This document shows, piece after piece, positions 3,307-5,878 of a stretch of 5,878 nucleotides of DNA. A program made the translations under genes and the position numbers. The notes below the pieces were generated by a model. The model was not told the origin of the DNA and searched no databases. It was given only the letters and a program-made list of their open reading frames with translations. This DNA comes from Gammaproteobacteria bacterium (GTDB taxonomy: Bacteria; Pseudomonadota; Gammaproteobacteria; Competibacterales; Competibacteraceae): the NCBI GenBank assembly GCA_003562535.1, contig PWUP01000229.1, positions 1-5,878 of the forward strand, read 5' to 3'. Position 1 is the first letter of the stretch. The number at the start of each line of letters is the position of its first letter.

Positions 3307-5878
3307 ATGATTTTCAATAAAAAAATATCATCGGGGATTAAATATCAGGGTATCCGTGCGGCTCTGGATGGTAATACGGCAGTGATCTACTGCGAACGCG
3401 AGTCTGCGGATGCTGCTGGGGCCTATCCCATTACCCCGTCCACCCAGATGGGCGAGCTGTGGGCAGAAGAGGTATCCAAAGGTCATGTCAATATCTCTGG
3501 GCGGGCATTAGTCTTTATTGAACCCGAATCTGAACATGCAGCGGCTGCCGTTACCGCCGGCTTGTCCATGACCGGGATGCGGGCGATTAATTTTTCCTCA
3601 GCCCAGGGCGTGGCCTTTATGCACGAGTCCCTGTATGCAGCCGCCGGCAAGCGCCTACCCTATATTCTCAATATGGGCTGTCGTGCCATCACCAAGGCGG
3701 CACTGAATGTCCATGCCTCACATGATGATTATCACTGCGTCGATGACACCGGCTTTTTCCAAGTCTTTGCCAAGAATGCCCAAGAAGCCGCCGATCTGAA
3801 TATTATTGCCCATAAAATCGCCGAGCTGTCGTTAACCCCCGGCATTGTGGCGCAAGACGGATTCTTAACCACGCATTTAATTGAGTCGCTTAGAATCCCC
3901 GAACGGGAGCTGATGGCTGACTATCTGGGGCGTCCCGAGGACATGATTGATTGTCCTACCCCCGCACAACGGATGATTTACGGTGCGCAACGGCGTCGTA
4001 TCCCGGCGATTTGGGATGTCGATAATCCGATGGTGTCGGGAGCGTCGCAAAACCAAGACGCTTATATGCAGCAAGTTGCGGCGCAACGACCGTATTTCTT
4101 TGATCATATTGCCGAGTTAACCGATCAGTGCATGGCCGAATTCGCCACACTGACCGGTCGCCGTTATGCCCAGGTGTCTGGGTATCGGGTCGAAGATGCC
4201 GAATATCTGATTCTAGGTCAGGGATCGATGGTAGCCACCGCCGAGGCCGTCGCGGATTATCTGCGTAAAACCCGTGGGATTAAGCTTGGTGTGGTGAACC
4301 TGACCATGTTCCGTCCCTTCCCTGGTGCAGCGCTGGCAGAGTTACTCAAAGGTCGCAAAGGCGTAGCCGTGTTGGAACGCACTGATCAGCCCTTGGCCGA
4401 AGATCTGCCCTTGATGCGTGAAACCCGCTCAGCCGTCGGCAAAGCGGTGGAAAATGGCCTAGCCGCCAAAGGGGTGGTCGCCCATGCAGGCTATCCCGCG
4501 TTCAACCGTAACGGCGATATTCCGCGTCTGTATTCAGGGGCCTACGGTCTAGGCTCGCGAGATCTGCAAGCCGAGGCGCTGATTGCCGCAGTGGAAAATA
4601 TGCTGCCTCAAGGTCAGCAGCGCAGCTTCTTTTATTTGTCGGTTGATTTTGTCCGTGAGCAGGCGTCCAGCCCTAAGCAAGAACTGCATCAGCACGCCCT
4701 ACTGGACGCCTATCCACAGGTGGCTCAATTGGCTTTGCGGGGTTCGGAAAATCCCAGCCTGATGCCCGAAGGGGCGATTGCCCTGCGCCTGCATTCCGTA
4801 GGCGGTTGGGGAGCCATGACCACCGGCAAAAACCTAGCCATGACCTTGTTTGATCTGCTGGATTACCATATCAAGGCCAATCCTAAATACGGCTCGGAGA
4901 AAAAAGGTCAGCCGACGACCTATTATCTAGTGGCCGCGCCTGAGCCGATTCGGGTGAGCTGCGAACTGAAGCAGGTGGACGTGGTGTTATCGCCCGACCC
5001 CAATGTGTTCACCCATTCTAACCCCCTAGAAGGCTTGAACCGAGGCGGGGTGTTCATCATCCAGTCATCGCTAGACTCACCACACACCGTATGGCAGAGT
5101 TTCCCGCCGGCGGCTCAGCGCTATATCCGCGACCAGGATATCCGGGTGTTTTATGTGGATGCATTTAAAATCGCCCGCGATGAAGCCTCGGAGGCCGATT
5201 TGCAGTTCCGTATGCAGGGTATTGCCTTTCAGGGAGCGTTTTTTGCCGCTTCACCGGTGATGGAACGCAAGGGATTGACCGAACAAACCTTATTCCAAGC
5301 CATTGAAGCTCAGTTGCAGGATAAGTTTGGCAGTAAAGGCGCGCAGATTGTCGAGGATAATCTGCGGGTGGTGCGGCGTGGTTTTGATGAATTGGTGGAA
5401 ATCACCGATAAGACGGTGACGGACAGTACGCCAATTCGGGTGGGGCAGCCGCGTATGGCCGCGATGCCGATCATGCTGAAACGCCTGCCCCAGTCCACTC
5501 AGGCCAGCGCTGATGTGCATCGGTTTTGGGAACAGACGGGTAGTTTTTATGTATCGGGGCAGGGCAGCGATAATCTTGCCGATCCGTTTATCAGTCAGTC
5601 CTTAATTCCTGCGTCTACGGGTATTTACCGGGATATGACGCAGATTCGTTTCGATTATCCTCAGTGGCATCCGGAAAAATGTACGGCCTGTGGTGACTGC
5701 TACACCATCTGCCCTGACAGTGCCATTCCCGGCCTGGCCAATACCATCAGCGAGGTATTTGATACCGCCGTGCGGCGGATTGAAACCGGCGGACGACCGA
5801 CCCGGCATTTACGCCGTGCGGTGCGTGATCTGGAAAAACGTCTGCGCCAAGGCTTAACCGTCGCCGGTGATGGCGCTA
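3307..5878 (+). CDS. NifJ-like fused 2-oxoacid:ferredoxin/flavodoxin oxidoreductase, 3' end beyond window
   Basis: Seen: an uninterrupted frame of 857 codons running off the right edge. Order: alpha domain I (about 12-250) with YPITPST at 40-46 and EPESEHAAA at 72-80; domain II (about 298-400) with EYLILGQGS and MFRPFPGA; gamma domain (about 489-690) with a GGWGAMTTGKNLA glycine-rich stretch at 499-511; a linker with IPASTGIYRDMTQI in place of the NifJ EKR region; then KCTACGDCYTICP with C792, C795, C798 and C802. Known: this is the NifJ domain order, in which a thiamine-diphosphate beta domain follows the ferredoxin; the enzymes oxidise pyruvate or another 2-oxoacid with CoA, giving acyl-CoA, CO2 and low-potential electrons. 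T43, E76 and R126 align by motif with active-site Thr, Glu and Arg of pyruvate:ferredoxin oxidoreductase. The substrate cannot be told. Odd: after C802 at least 55 residues pass, mostly a charged helix, without the second cysteine motif. The ATG at 3307 follows a good ribosome binding site. Confidence 0.9.
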   Translation, partial: MIFNKKISSGIKYQGIRAALDGNTAVIYCERESADAAGAYPITPSTQMGELWAEEVSKGHVNISGRALVFIEPESEHAAAAVTAGLSMTGMRAINFSSAQGVAFMHESLYAAAGKRLPYILNMGCRAITKAALNVHASHDDYHCVDDTGFFQVFAKNAQEAADLNIIAHKIAELSLTPGIVAQDGFLTTHLIESLRIPERELMADYLGRPEDMIDCPTPAQRMIYGAQRRRIPAIWDVDNPMVSGASQNQDAYMQQVAAQRPYFFDHIAELTDQCMAEFATLTGRRYAQVSGYRVEDAEYLILGQGSMVATAEAVADYLRKTRGIKLGVVNLTMFRPFPGAALAELLKGRKGVAVLERTDQPLAEDLPLMRETRSAVGKAVENGLAAKGVVAHAGYPAFNRNGDIPRLYSGAYGLGSRDLQAEALIAAVENMLPQGQQRSFFYLSVDFVREQASSPKQELHQHALLDAYPQVAQLALRGSENPSLMPEGAIALRLHSVGGWGAMTTGKNLAMTLFDLLDYHIKANPKYGSEKKGQPTTYYLVAAPEPIRVSCELKQVDVVLSPDPNVFTHSNPLEGLNRGGVFIIQSSLDSPHTVWQSFPPAAQRYIRDQDIRVFYVDAFKIARDEASEADLQFRMQGIAFQGAFFAASPVMERKGLTEQTLFQAIEAQLQDKFGSKGAQIVEDNLRVVRRGFDELVEITDKTVTDSTPIRVGQPRMAAMPIMLKRLPQSTQASADVHRFWEQTGSFYVSGQGSDNLADPFISQSLIPASTGIYRDMTQIRFDYPQWHPEKCTACGDCYTICPDSAIPGLANTISEVFDTAVRRIETGGRPTRHLRRAVRDLEKRLRQGLTVAGDGA

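Noticed and set aside
3877..5808. Several 60-76 codon minus-strand ORFs inside the oxidoreductase gene
   Set aside because: They lie opposite a continuous, strongly family-matching + strand frame, and their translations show no domain pattern.

Overview
The window looks like chromosomal DNA of a gammaproteobacterium of moderate GC content, probably one with a flexible or partly anaerobic, iron-sulfur-rich metabolism. The strongest evidence is a UbiU protein that fits the Escherichia coli protein in length (331 residues) and in cluster-cysteine positions. A long-type RnfB homologue next to a NifJ-like 2-oxoacid oxidoreductase would suit a sulfur-oxidising or facultatively anaerobic lineage. 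I cannot name a genus from the sequence.

Every gene I can support is on the + strand. From left to right: (1) bases 1-119, the last 38 codons of an FAD-dependent protoporphyrinogen oxidase (haem synthesis); (2) a 254-bp spacer with only a weak inverted repeat; (3) 374-877, a 167-residue protein with an excisionase/MerR-like helix-turn-helix, a proline/alanine-rich linker and a C-terminal segment like the tail of large serine recombinases; (4) 902-946, a two-tier hairpin that could be a terminator or a REP-like element; (5) 980-1975, ubiU, for oxygen-independent ubiquinone hydroxylation; (6) a 393-bp intergenic region, repeat-rich in its first part (a perfect 13-bp-stem hairpin, two smaller hairpins, a tandem 9-bp palindromic repeat) and AT-rich in its second part, with a CRP/FNR-format palindrome; (7) 2369-3262, an RnfB-like membrane-anchored polyferredoxin; (8) 3307 to the right edge, the first 857 codons of a very large fused 2-oxoacid:ferredoxin (flavodoxin) oxidoreductase that runs off the window.

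The last two genes are only 44 bp apart, and the second has a good ribosome binding site, so they are likely one operon. The oxidoreductase would release low-potential electrons from a 2-oxoacid such as pyruvate, and the RnfB-like protein is a natural membrane-side acceptor or donor for them. No other rnf genes are present, so this may be a stand-alone ferredoxin/membrane module rather than part of a full Rnf complex. The most interesting detail is in the last ferredoxin fold of the RnfB-like protein. The four missing cysteines are exactly those of one cluster, while all four ligands of the other remain, which suggests orderly reduction to one cluster rather than random decay.

ubiU stands here without its obligate partner ubiV and without ubiT. 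I saw no tRNA, rRNA, CRISPR array, insertion sequence or transposase.
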